Shown here piece by piece: positions 1 through 9,511 of a stretch of DNA of 64,000 nt (position 1 is its first letter; each line of letters starts with the position of its first letter). Source of the stretch: Agriotes lineatus (lineage: Eukaryota > Arthropoda > Insecta > Coleoptera > Elateridae); assembly GCA_940337035.1 (NCBI GenBank), contig OW679202.1, positions 17,459,200 through 17,523,199 of the forward strand, read 5' to 3'. The notes beneath the pieces are model-generated. The model saw only the letters and a program-made list of their open reading frames with translations, was not told the origin of the DNA and did no database searches. The translations under genes and the position numbers were made by a program.

Positions 1-480
1 GAAGGGATCTGTAAACAGGCACAACTGTAGATACTGGTCGGACACCAACCCCCACTGGATAGAAGAAGTTCACACTCAGCGACCCCAGAAAGTTAACGTA
101 TGGGGCTGGTATTGTTGGTCACAACATTATTGGACCATTTTTTATTGAAGGCAACCTTACATCGGAGAGATATCTTCAAATGCTGCGGGAAAATATTATT
201 TCTCAAATTATATAACTTTTTCCAAATCATGATAACCCAAATGCGTTGGATCGGGAGAAGAGGAACCGTTGATTGGCCCGCTCGGTCACCGGATTTGTCT
301 CCTTTAGATTTTTTTGTGGGGCTATTTAAAAAGTTACGTTTATTTAAGTAGACCTGACAATTTAAAAGAATTGAAAAATCGTATTCGTGCTGAAATGGCT
401 GCTATTTCTCGAAATTCTCACTTTAGACAATTTTATATGAGCAAAGAGGAAAATATTTGGTGCAGACGTGTATCTTTTTA
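1..480 (+). pseudogene. IS630/Tc1/mariner-type transposase, 3' part, broken
   Basis: Reading all three plus frames gives a collinear transposase catalytic region: VNRHNCRYWSDTNPHW at about 12-60, then NVWG at about 95-107, then the helix-rich stretch GHNIIGPFFIEGNLTSERYL at about 119-178, then WPARSPDLSPLDFF at about 273-315, then PDNLKELKNRI and FRQFY up to about 440. The SPDLSPLDFF motif carries the last acidic residue of the DDE/D triad in this superfamily. At least three frame changes separate these blocks (near 108, between 200 and 270, and near 320-350), so it cannot make an active enzyme. The 5' half, with the DNA-binding HTH, lies left of the window. It is probably a fossil copy of a multicopy insect transposon. 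Confidence 0.8.
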
Positions 481-2258
481 GATGGGATGTGCATATGTTG
501 TGTCTTGTGTACCAGGTGTAGCTTGCTAATAATTATTGTATAAGAAGCGAGAAATATGTCTAGAGCAAGTACTACAGATTACAGATTTTCCATAACAGTT
601 AACAACTAGCTTAATCAGATGGTATTAATCTACGATAATTATTCATTAATTCAATTTGCTTGTTTTAAACGAATGCTAACACAGAGCTATCTAAATACTA
701 CTAAATACAAATATACGACAACACTTTATATTGCATGCAATTTAAAAAGTAATTTTCATTCGAGTAATTGAAATCTTTGATAATTCAATTACATTACTGG
801 CCGGTAATTGGTTATTAGTAATAATTACTTTTTAAAAGTAATTTTTCCAGCTTTGGCTGTTGGTAGGAATTTATCTACTAGCTTCGAAGCTGTCAATAAT
901 ATTACGTGGTGTGCAGGCTATTTCTGATCAAGATCAATGTCATCGGTACATACTTACATGGTATTATATTTCTCTAGTTGTTGAAATTTTCAAAAATTAA
1001 TATAAAAAATAATCGTGAAGACATTGAGTTAGTTTTAATGATGCAACTTCATAAAAAATGCACTGTTTATTCCACAGATGGTGAAACGTAAGAATCTATT
1101 GCACGCCTAACCGATTGGGTGCTAGTTTTACTACAAAAGTTTCGGGTAAATATGCAACAGTAAACGAACATGCTCAGTATCAATGTCGTAAGTTTTAATA
1201 TTCCAAACAAGTAGTTCAAATAGCTCGTTGCAAAGGGGTCATGGGCATCAACAACGCGTGATAAAGTCACCTACTTGATATAAGCAATAATTACCTAATA
1301 GATAAAGGCTCCAGGTAATACTTGCCGTAAACGCTCCGCCGAACCACACAGAGTAAATGAGCTGGAACAAAAGACAGGCTGTAAAGAGAAACAAATAACA
1401 CCAGGTTCGTGAACACAACACTAACTCAGAATTCAAATTGGTAACATACTAATTAATACGATATATTTGATGCGTGAATAGTATGCGGGGTTCGTGCAAG
1501 TGGAAAAATCCGAACGTAATGCAGTTATAGAAAAAATAATGTTATTTATCGCCTGCAATACATAATCTTCGCCGAATAACGCATATGAGTATAATCAAGT
1601 TTTCTAGTTTTGCGTTCTTCTTACAAACGAAAAATACAGTGCAAAATCCAAAACGGTTTACAACATGAACAGATAGAAATAGGTAGGCAACGGAGAGTTG
1701 TAATCTAGGAAAGTTAACCTATATAACAAAAAGGTTAAATCAAGAAACGACTGATGGTAGCTTACTGCACACGAAAATTTACATCCGGAGTTTTAGATCT
1801 ACAACGCATCATTTCCATGACGGGCATACTAATCAACCATGGGTTTCCTTTGTATCGGGAAGCATGCAATGCTATCAGGTGCGTGAAATATTAGGACAAC
1901 TGAACGGCCTAATGATAGTGACTCATATGCAAATCCCCATGAGAAATTTTTGCTGTAGGTCTTCGACACTATCTGGCAGGATAATACGTACAGCGATTTT
2001 ACATACCCCGTATTATTTTTTTGTGGTCAGCACGGCGAATCTCACACTCCACGTAGATATATCGGAGTAGTAATGCACATTCAAAACTGCATCGAATAGA
2101 TGATGAAAGAAAACGGAAGGACAGGAGAAAAATTAACAGTAAAAAGAAAGGCAAACGCTTCAGATCGCAAAAGACCAGCAAGTATCTTACTTTCAGAAAG
2201 CTACCACATCGTGTAGCAAATAAACGGAAGCAACGGCACACCGAACCAATCAAGCTGA
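481..2258. other. AT-rich stretch without identifiable gene
   Basis: No coding motif, tRNA or clear repeat boundary was recognised. At about 740-840 a partial inverted pair around AAAAAGTAATT suggests a decayed TIR element, but I could not fix its ends. Confidence 0.5.
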
Positions 2259-2266
2259 ATCTGTTC
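2259..2266. repeat. Left 8-bp target-site duplication of hAT-like element
   Basis: ATCTGTTC directly before the terminal inverted repeat. The same 8 bases follow the right end at 3244-3251. An 8-bp duplication is the hallmark of hAT transposition. Confidence 0.85.
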
Positions 2267-3243
2267 TAGTGATGGGCTTATTCGAATGAAAAATAACCGG
2301 TTATCCGGTTATTGAAATAACCTATGTAACTCGGTTTTCGTTCCAAGTATTTGAATGAAAAATAACCTCATGCTGATACGTACTACGCTTTGAATATAAA
2401 ACTTCTATTCAAAGGTACTACGTGCCATATCTCAGCGACCTACGCAGTGCTCAAAATTCTGTAAATATAGATACGTCATAACTCATAAACAAAGCAGGTT
2501 GTATTGAAAACACCATTTGGTTATCGCGTAACTACTTCCTATCATAAACATTATCAAATTCTGGGGACCTGAAACCTGAACGCCTGAACACTGCAAACGC
2601 ATCAAGCTATAAAACAATTTTTTATTTGCTTACATTTCTAAAGGTTTAAAACAAGAGGCGGCGCCCTTAACCCGCCCGATCGATAAAGATAAACGTTTTA
2701 CCACTTTTTATTGCGATTAGCAAGCAGTCCCGCATATTTCTTTCTTTCTACACTTCTTAATAAATACGTCTTAATTTCCAATACATAACACATAATGTAC
2801 GGTCGGCCCCTTAGAAATCGGGCACTACACACTATTATGATATATTTTGCATGTATTTTTTAAGTGTATAAACTGGGTTTTTACAGTTATTATGGTTTTA
2901 ATTGTTACGTCAGATTGTTTATTGTTTGTCAATTATGAAATGCCATCTCATATTAATGAAGTAACGGGAGCAAGAATACTCCAAAGACTAGAAGAACATA
3001 TTACGTGTCCCGATTTCTAAGGCACCGACCGTACATATTATGTTTTGGTTCCTCTGCTATCTGCAAGTTACGATGTCGATGCAGATGACGGTGAACCGCC
3101 AACCGGCAAACCGGCTGACTTAATCGAAACGAATCGAGAACCAAAATTGATTCGAATGATTATTCAAATAATCATTCGGTTATTAATATGATTCGAATGC
3201 AAATAATTCGGTTATGAAAATTGTTCGGTTGTGCCCATCACTA
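2267..3243. mobile_element. Non-autonomous hAT-like transposon (977 bp)
   Basis: The ends are TAGTGATGGGC and GCCCATCACTA, an 11-bp perfect inverted repeat, flanked by an identical 8-bp direct repeat ATCTGTTC (2259-2266, 3244-3251). The subterminal sequence at both sides is rich in copies of TTCGAATGA and AATAACCGG/CGGTTAT, plausible transposase-binding repeats. No open frame resembles a hAT transposase, so it would depend on an enzyme supplied elsewhere. A second palindromic element sits inside it at about 2796-3038. The intact duplication suggests a fairly recent insertion compared with most of the debris in this window. Confidence 0.85.
2796..3038. mobile_element. Palindromic MITE nested in the hAT-like element
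   Basis: The left arm starts TGTACGGTCGG and continues CCTTAGAAATCGGG. The right arm is its inverted partner, CCCGATTTCTAAGG then CCGACCGTACA, with about 30 bp of matching arm. It carries no gene. The flanking trinucleotides do not give a convincing duplication, so the superfamily is unassigned. It interrupts the hAT-like element and is therefore younger, unless it is an integral part of it. Confidence 0.65.
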
Positions 3244-3251
3244 ATCTGTTC
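3244..3251. repeat. Right 8-bp target-site duplication of hAT-like element
   Basis: ATCTGTTC, identical to 2259-2266. Confidence 0.85.
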
Positions 3252-3289
3252 CATAATTGACGGTTTCCACGGATAAAATCGGCTCGTAA

Positions 3290-4095
3290 GCCCTCTTTCG
3301 CACGGACGGCTGTTTCGCCGGCCGGCAGTTTTGCCGTCCGGCAAAAACGCCGACGACAACTAAATAACATTATTTTATATGGAACCGTTCACACGGGACG
3401 GTTACGGCAGTTTTGCCGGCCGGCAGCTGGATGTTTTCAAATTGCATAGGAGTAAATGCAAGTGTACACACGAACGGCAAATTCGCCGTCGCCGGCGCAG
3501 GAAGTTTACAGAGACGGCCTGAAAAGAATCAATTGCAACCGCATTTCAGTTGTTTTTGAGTCTTGCACAACACATATTTAATCAGTGTAATTTGGGATAA
3601 ATTGTCTGATGAATACAAAGACCGAATCTAGAAATGCTTGGAAAGAGGTGTTCGAATTAATTATCGAAAACTATAATAAATTATCCGAACGAGAAAGAAA
3701 AGACAAGAGTAAGTAATGCATAATATTTATTTTAGTATTGCATTTGCTCATCTGCTCTTATGCGGCGAAACAAAGTATTAAATGTTCCCACTGTTAAGGA
3801 CTATGCCATCAACAGGTGAATCCACAGTTTTCTGAAGCCTGGCATTTTATACTTTCTGCGTTTATCTAATAGCTACTTTGTGAATCAATTTCATCGATTG
3901 AACCATAAACTACAAATTCTCACCAAGCAATAATTAATAGCTACAAACTGTACTGAATACGCTTCTGTACGATGTTAACGTTGGATTGTTTCTTAGGAAG
4001 GAAGTACGAGCTTCCCGTGTGAAAGGTAATCACGGTTTTTTCGCCGGACGGCAAAACTGCCGGCCGGCGAAACTACCGTCCGTGTGAAAAAGGGC
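3290..4095. mobile_element. Harbinger-like TIR element (806 bp)
   Basis: The ends form terminal inverted repeats of about 65 bp rich in CCGGCCGGC, CGTCCG and GCAAAAC. The left end begins GCCCTCTTTCGCACGGACGG and the right end is its inverted partner, ending AAAAAGGGC. The flanks read TAA on the left and TTA on the right, close to the 3-bp TWA duplication of PIF/Harbinger but not identical. Extra copies of the GCCGGCCGGCAG motif lie inside near 3410-3430. The element holds a short MADF-like exon (3609-3708) but no DDE nuclease, so it is an internally deleted, non-autonomous derivative. The GC-rich arms contrast strongly with the AT-rich surroundings. Confidence 0.7.
3609..3716 (+). pseudogene. 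MADF-like exon fragment of Harbinger ORF2
   Basis: A 35-codon frame starting at an ATG and rich in charged residues contains RNAWKEVFELIIEN, then LSERERKDK, which resembles the first helices of the MADF DNA-binding domain carried by the second ORF of PIF/Harbinger transposons. A strong splice-donor-like GTAAGT follows at about 3709, just before the in-frame TAA, so the fragment may be a first exon. No matching downstream exon is visible before the right terminal repeat. The assignment rests on a short match. Confidence 0.45.
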
Positions 4096-5379
4096 TTAAG
4101 GCGTCACTCACTGAAAATCCTACACAAATACGTCGTATAGCTTCGGAAGCAAAAGTAATTTTCTCTAAATTTTCCAAAAGGAAATCGTGGTCGGAAAGCT
4201 ATCCCCACTTCCAGACCGCACACAGTAAGATGTTAAAAGAAATGAACGTCACTCGTGAATCCTAAAGTCACTGAAACTATTTAAATGACGATCTGAAACA
4301 CACCACAGCATTTGAAGTTGCCTAGGCTACACCAAAACTTCGGTTCAAAACGGTGTTTTCGGCTAGTAGCAGATCTTATAATAGCAGTTTCTTAAAACCC
4401 TTATCGAGCCAATGATTTTTTTTTAAACACAAGCACCTGCATGTTATTGTTGACCACTTTGAAGCTGCTATTACACCGAAAAGTAAAATTTGGAAATCAT
4501 TGGATTATTCTCCGAGGGTATAAATTTTATATATCGTAAAAACTATGAATTTTAAGGAGTTGAGTGAATATTTTTCGCAGCTAGGATTTTATATTTCCTT
4601 CATCAGCAAAAATTGTTTGTTGGAGTTTTACATATTTTCATGATGACTTATTACAACTTTGATATGTTTGTTTATGTGTTTTCACTATTAATGTAAGTCA
4701 AAATTCGATACGTTTTTTTAATAACTATGTAGCGAACCATGAAAATATACAACCCTAAAGATTGTTCAATACGATAATGGTAAGTTCACTTAGTCAAATA
4801 CAATTTTCTCTAAATTATGTAGATTGGCCTGTGTAGTCTTGTCACTCTACATCTAGTTAGAAACGTCATAAATCTCCTAGCTTTTAATACAATTCTAAAG
4901 TCACAACTTTCTATTTCCGCCGTCAATCTAATTATCTCCAGACTCGGTGTTCCACTTAAAGAAAGTGAACTGTATAAGGTTACAAAAATAGCCATATAAA
5001 AATACCTTACATTTCCCAGATCGTCCCAGAAAGTCCATTTAGTGATCAAATTGCAATTCTACAATTTATTCGTCTGTGAATACAGAATATAAAACCGTTA
5101 GATGTGTTCAAATGTGTTACACTTTCTTCTCACATCATTCTTATTGGTAACGATTAGCAGTATAATATCAGGGTTTTAACTATTTTTTTCTATATTACGA
5201 TGTCAATACGTTTGAAAATAATAGCAATTCTTTCTAATATTCAAAAATCTGTAACTTTCAATATATGTCACAAGATATAACAGATTTTTAATGTTTAGCA
5301 TCTCCATAAACTATAGACTAATTAGTCAAAAACTCCAATTAATTAGAAGAGTTAAAAACTAATACTATATTTTATTTTC
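4096..5379. other. AT-rich stretch without identifiable feature
   Basis: Nothing recognised on either strand. Small open frames here have no family motif. Confidence 0.5.
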
Positions 5380-6270
5380 TAAGGAGAGCGGGAATTTCTT
5401 GCCGATCAGCTAGGATAATTTAGAGAATTGCAGTCCTGGTTGTTTCCTCTTCTGAATACGTGTCTTTTCCATGTAAGACTATCCTAGTGGATGGCTAGAT
5501 TTTTAACTCTATCTTCCTGTAACTACCTCATTGTTAAGAATAACTGTTGAACAAGTTTCAAGATGTAAGGTCTTTAGTCTGCACTGCCTTAGCCAAACTT
5601 GAAAACGGGTTAATGTTCCTTGGATGTGTTGCGATACCAGTGGGGTCTTTACTGATTCCAAGGGTCAACGACGCCGTCTTGATATGCTCCAACCCTTACT
5701 GGGTTGCTACTTAAATAGTTAAGTTCTTCTAGGTCTAAAGCTACTGATTTCTTATGGCCTGCTTTAGTTTAGTTTTGTCCTGTCCAGTTTTTGGTCAGAC
5801 ATCAAATTTTCTGCTCGTACTCCTTTAGTGACACAGAAATCAATCCTGTCTGGGATTTTGCTAAGATACAAAGATCAATATGTTGGTTTACCAGTTAATA
5901 TGTGGTTCTAGTTGTACTTTTCCTTACATTTTACTAACTTTCGACCTCTAGGTGTTGCTAGTCTTGATCCCCATCTAGAAAACTATTTTGAAGAGTACCT
6001 ACCGAAGAATTTGGTAAAATGCTCCTCTTTTATTATATGGCACGGTGGGCAGTAAATGACTGAGATGGTAATTTTTCCTTGCCAACCTTCAACAGTTCAG
6101 CTAGTTGCCTGAATGCCAACATAATGTCTCATAGATTTAATAATTGTTACAGTACTAGAACCATGAGCAGATCCACTAGTATTTGTAATATGATTATTGC
6201 TTAATTGGGTATTCTAGGTCTCCTACTTGAAAATCGAATTTCAGAGATAACTGAGCAGTTGGCATTTCAT
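5380..6270 (-). pseudogene. Jockey-type LINE ORF2 remnant with internal deletion
   Basis: On the minus strand, from 6260 down, the three frames give in order: SAHGSSTVTIIKS, GKITISVIYCPP (an endonuclease core strand), KEEHFTKFF, then WGSRLATP (the GD-x-N/WGSR region of APE endonucleases) and IPDRIDFCVTKG. The next recognisable blocks are FQVWLRQCR, VILNNEVV and LIGKKFPLSLENK, which belong to the distal reverse transcriptase and thumb region. The palm with the catalytic YADD is missing, so about 400 residues have been deleted. Several stops and frameshifts are present. This is an old, dead copy of a Jockey-clade element. Confidence 0.7.
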
Positions 6271-6829
6271 CAAGTAGATCTAATATTTTTTTCCAAACCG
6301 TCGATGGTACTCAATGATTGTTCTGGTTGTCTCTTAACTTTGTTATTCTCTTGATTGAAACCACGCACTGTTTGAAAAAGGATGTGGCTTGTAATACAGT
6401 CTATAAACAAACCAGTCTTCTCACTGGCGCTAAAATGTGCCACCGAATTTTAGTACGCATGGTAGAGCCCCCAACAAGATGCGCACAGCGCATTTGCGGC
6501 GATTTGAATACACACCTGTTGTACAATAAACTGAATTACCTAATTATTTGTAATTATTGTTCCGTTTTGCTTTCTGATTCTTTGTGCTGCTACGTGTGCA
6601 TTGCATATAATAATTAGGATGTCGATGTATTCGTACCCGGTTATAGTTAATGTGCTGAACCTTGCTGTCCAAATAACGCAAGGATGAATTCGGAAATTAG
6701 TTATTTTCGGTTTCCCAAAGATCACAAAGGTGACCTTTTGGTACATCAAGCTTTATTAAAATAAAAGTATACATTATTTTATTTACTTAGTTATTTAAAC
6801 ACAATACTGTCATGTACAGTCTAGGTAAA
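6271..6829. other. No identifiable feature
   Basis: Short open frames on both strands without recognisable motifs. Confidence 0.45.
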
Positions 6830-7236
6830 TAGACCGAACTCAATAGACCGAAAGTCACTTGGTCGAAAATTTGTTACGGTTAAAGTACACATTCGGTAAA
6901 TGTGCTCATTAAATATCTCGAAAATTACAATTACAATTGGGTAAGATATATCTGTTAAGTATTGTATGATTTACTAGAATAAAGTTAAAATAGAATCAAA
7001 AACAAAAAAAAACAAAACAAACTTCTAAACACGCCAGCAGTTTATGCTCCCAGTCCTAAGCCTGAATAAAGTGTGAAGGGAAGTTGATGCTATTAATGTT
7101 AATAAATGTAACCGTAACATATTTTCGACCAAGTGATTTTCGGTCTATTGCTGCTTCGGTCTAGTGATGTTTCGGTCTATTGCTATTCGGTCAATTGAGT
7201 TCGGTCAACTGCTTTCGGTCTATTGAGTTCGATCTA
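6830..7236. mobile_element. MITE with tandem AATAGACCGAA units in its arms
   Basis: The left end reads TAGACCGAACTC followed by AATAGACCGAAAG and ACTTGGTCGAAAAT. The right end is the inverted equivalent, but expanded: at 7134-7236 there are about seven related units ending in CGGTCTATTG or CGGTCAATTG. The arms meet at matching GTTACGGTT motifs near 6873 and 7109. The centre is AT-rich and non-coding. No clear target duplication was found. It abuts the virus-like block on its right. Confidence 0.7.
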
Positions 7237-7329
7237 CTCGCCGTGAGCGGAGCGAGTACCTTTATGTTTTAGATGTTTGTTGTGGATAACTAATTAAGGG
7301 TCATATCGGTTAAAAGAATACTCCTCGGA

Positions 7330-7720
7330 ATATTGTTATCGCCACTAGACCTTGTGGTTCTCATTTTGAGAGCGAGCTAACCCATTGTTAAGAAATTTAG
7401 CCATCGTAACTTCACCGTTTTCCGTCCTTAATTTCCCTCTATGTAAAGATAGCTCAAACTTGATAGAGTTGACATGTCTTCGAGAATTAGAATTCGAATT
7501 ACATCATTATAGTCAAAACAGTTTGTATACGGTTGATGTGTGTACAACTGATTGCTAACGATGGACTGGTCGACGAGGACTCGTTCCCCAATATTTAGAA
7601 TACTCATGGCACTACTGTAAAACCCAAGGACCGCAAGGAGTTTTTGTTTGCCTTTGTTAACTGCGTGGCGGACGAAGTTGAACTGATTTTAGGAGGCTGT
7701 GGACGACACCTCGTATAAGA
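7330..7720 (-). pseudogene. Polinton/adintovirus-like capsid protein, N-terminal fragment
   Basis: The minus-strand reading at 7489-7583 gives an uninterrupted stretch containing VLVDQSIVSNQLYTHQPYTN followed by a DYND motif, then after a frame change a strand-like segment ending in SLHRGKL near 7440. This resembles the N-terminus of the putative major structural protein that follows the protease and jelly-roll genes in Polinton-like insect elements. That family match is from memory of the motif and is unconfirmed. The fragment follows the jelly-roll piece on the same strand. Frameshifts and stops make it non-functional, and the rest of the protein is absent, cut off before the MITE at 6830-7236. 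Confidence 0.5.
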
Positions 7721-7789
7721 ACAGGACAGCGCATGGTATGGAGAAGGGTTGAATCGAAAACCTATTATAATTTCTTTAAATGCAATGTT

Positions 7790-8330
7790 ACCGTGATGGT
7801 TTCCTTACTAAAACTGACGGGAGTATCTCACTGTTCCAGTATTTTAACAGTTAGGTTAGTGATCTTTCTCGTGCTGGTCGGTAGGTAAATGACGGGCTTA
7901 AGTGTTTTCACTATTTTGTACCCAGGCGGCACTACGGGGAAGAATTGATGAATGATGTGGCCAGGCTTACCATTTTTATAGGAACTGACAGAAATGTTGC
8001 AATGACTAAGGATGGAGTTGATGTTCAAAATTTTCGTAACATGTTCACCTGCATGCCACATATCAGCGTCATAAACTTTGCTGTCGACTGCTAATATGTC
8101 TCGGATACTCGTAGTAATGCCGCTTCTAAAATCGATTGGAAAGGTCGATTTTATTTCTGATTCTAAAAGGTGCTGTTGTTCCCGGGTAGCAGCACCTATC
8201 TAACATCTCCGTCAGAATCGAGTTGATTATGTAAAAACTCGGCAATGTCCGTAATTTCATATGCATCCCCAGGTATAGTAATAAAAAATTGTCCAACAAG
8301 ATGAAACTCATTATTGGAGGTCTAAAACGT
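7790..8330 (-). pseudogene. Polinton-like jelly-roll structural protein remnant
   Basis: The 5' part at 8126-8330 carries a hydrophobic strand with ITIPGDAYEITDIAEFLHNQ. The 3' part, in a frame open from 8061 to 7828, carries FFPVVPPGYKIV, then VIYLPTS and a strand ending TVKILEQ. The PPGYKIV plus YLP signature is characteristic of a family of virus-like structural proteins found in insect and cnidarian genomes. Its placement beside the protease supports the reading. The two parts lie in different frames, with stops between them. It is a fossil and not expressed as a whole protein. Confidence 0.55.
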
Positions 8331-8439
8331 TAGCAATAGTACCTATTGTACGTTTCGAAACTTAAAAATAGCAAGACATATTCGCTACAGTCGTCTAAGA
8401 AAATAGAAGGTAAAGAGGGAGGGGGGGTCAAAATTCGCA

Positions 8440-8690
8440 GTTAGGATGGACGTACCACGTGGTAAGCGACCTATGCTATCGAAGTTCAGAAAAAACTGAT
8501 CCGCTTTAACGTAAGCCGTGCAATACGTGCCAGGTCCAACATCATCATCCAGGTTAGTGACATCACAATCTCATTTACGAATCTTGTCAGGCAGGGCATT
8601 CCGTATAAATATTCCCTTAAAGCGAGGAATTGCTTGGCGTTTTACATGCTGTGCAATATTGATGTTCGTTAACGGGCGGCGCGGGAGCTT
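8440..8690 (-). pseudogene. Adenain-like cysteine protease fragment
   Basis: One minus-strand frame at 8469-8660, with a single TGA inside, reads IPRFKGIFIRNALPDKIRK, then after the stop NLDDDVGPGT and, after a short gap, FFLNFDSIG. The order of an F-x-G-x-F strand, a G-T-H-W-like motif and a FDS-x-G motif matches the His and acidic parts of adenovirus-type (C5-like) proteases used for virion maturation. The position expected to be catalytic His reads Tyr here. The C-terminal part with the nucleophilic Cys is missing. It is therefore dead. It lies between the basic-protein fragment and the jelly-roll remnant, the usual neighbours in these elements. Confidence 0.55.
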
Positions 8691-8709
8691 CAACGGTAGT
8701 TTTTTTTAC

Positions 8710-9029
8710 TGAGACGGTCGTAGATATAGCCCTTTTCCACGAGCAATGGATTCCATAGCTTTGTTATGTGGCTCCTTTTCCTAGAGATCCTTTTTATCAG
8801 CCTTTGAGGCTAAAACTGCTTTAACAACTGCTGTTATGCAATTATGGGTATAATCGGCAATATACGCCCTCTCTCGGGAATAGGTACGCTTCCGTTTCCG
8901 AGAGACTCCCATATCGCGTTTTGTCTTCGCCTTCATAATACCGGCAATGGGTAGTGTACGCCTTTGTTTCCAGAAGACTCCCATACTAGCAACGGGTTGT
9001 GCACGCTTCCGTTTCCGGGACACTCCCAT
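8710..9029 (-). pseudogene. Small basic virion-type protein remnant
   Basis: An 82-residue minus-strand frame (8781-9029) starts with three imperfect copies of a basic block, GVSRKRKRAQP, GVFWKQRRTLP and GVSRKRKRTYS, followed by a hydrophobic helix with ITAVVKAVLASKADKK. In a shifted frame just downstream (8710-8775) the reading continues NKAMESIARGKGLYL. The combination of an Arg/Lys-rich head, a hydrophobic segment and a GKGLYL tail is what I recall for the small basic, membrane-active protein coded next to the protease in Polinton-like elements. One frameshift separates the two parts. The triplicated basic block is unusual. Confidence 0.45.
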
Positions 9030-9069
9030 ACCAAGTTTGGTTTTCCCTTTTATAGCGTGCGATACTCAA

Positions 9070-9375
9070 AACATAATTAAGAATCATTTTAATTTCGGGC
9101 GTCATCGAAGTGTAGATTGTTTTTACCTCTGTCAGACTTACTCATCAATTCTAAAACAACTCGTGCAAGATAATGTAAATATCATAATCGTATTCCGGCA
9201 AGACTACACTAATCTGAAACACATTTACGACGATCATGTAAACACATATATGTCATTGGACAAGTTTACAAATGTATGTTCTTATTATCAATCATGGATT
9301 TTTGGTTCTCGACAAAAAAGCAACATCAACGCGAGCTGTTATAGAAAAAGGTTTAACAGTTATTTTACTATATAG
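9070..9375 (+). pseudogene. Packaging ATPase (FtsK/A32-like), C-terminal fragment
   Basis: The plus-strand frame ending at 9375 contains NFGRHRSVDCFYLCQTYSS near 9095-9150, then IIIVFRQDYTNLKHIYDDHV near 9181-9240. An F-x-x-GRH-x-x-xD-x-xYLCQ strand followed by FKQD-x-TNLK is typical of the sensor and C-terminal part of DNA-packaging ATPases of Polinton/adenovirus-like elements. The Walker A and B regions are absent: upstream of about 9070 the frame runs antisense through the basic-protein fragment. It points away from the minus-strand structural genes, so the two groups may once have been divergent, or a deletion joined them. It is a remnant only. Confidence 0.6.
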
Positions 9376-9421
9376 ACATATGCCAATGGTGTAGAATTAG
9401 TAGCCTACGAACAACGGACGT

Positions 9422-9446
9422 AGATTAGATTAGATTAGATTTAGAT
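9422..9446. repeat. Pentanucleotide 3' tail of the LINE
   Basis: Tandem TTAGA units on the plus strand, equal to (TCTAA)n on the coding strand, directly after the element's 3' UTR. LINEs of the I/LOA type commonly end in short repeats made during reverse transcription. Confidence 0.75.
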
Positions 9447-9511
9447 CCACGACTGCCTTTTGCTGGCATGCGCACGTCAGCCCTTTGGACTTTTTGTACT
9501 GTCGGGAGTTT

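Noticed and set aside
8947..9375. 142-codon plus-strand frame as a single protein.
   Set aside because: Its first 40 codons are antisense to the basic-protein fragment. Only the part after about 9070 shows ATPase-like sequence.
9422..9446. TTAGA tandem repeats resembling the insect telomere repeat TTAGG.
   Set aside because: The unit is TTAGA, only about five copies, and it lies exactly at the 3' end of a LINE, where such tails are expected.
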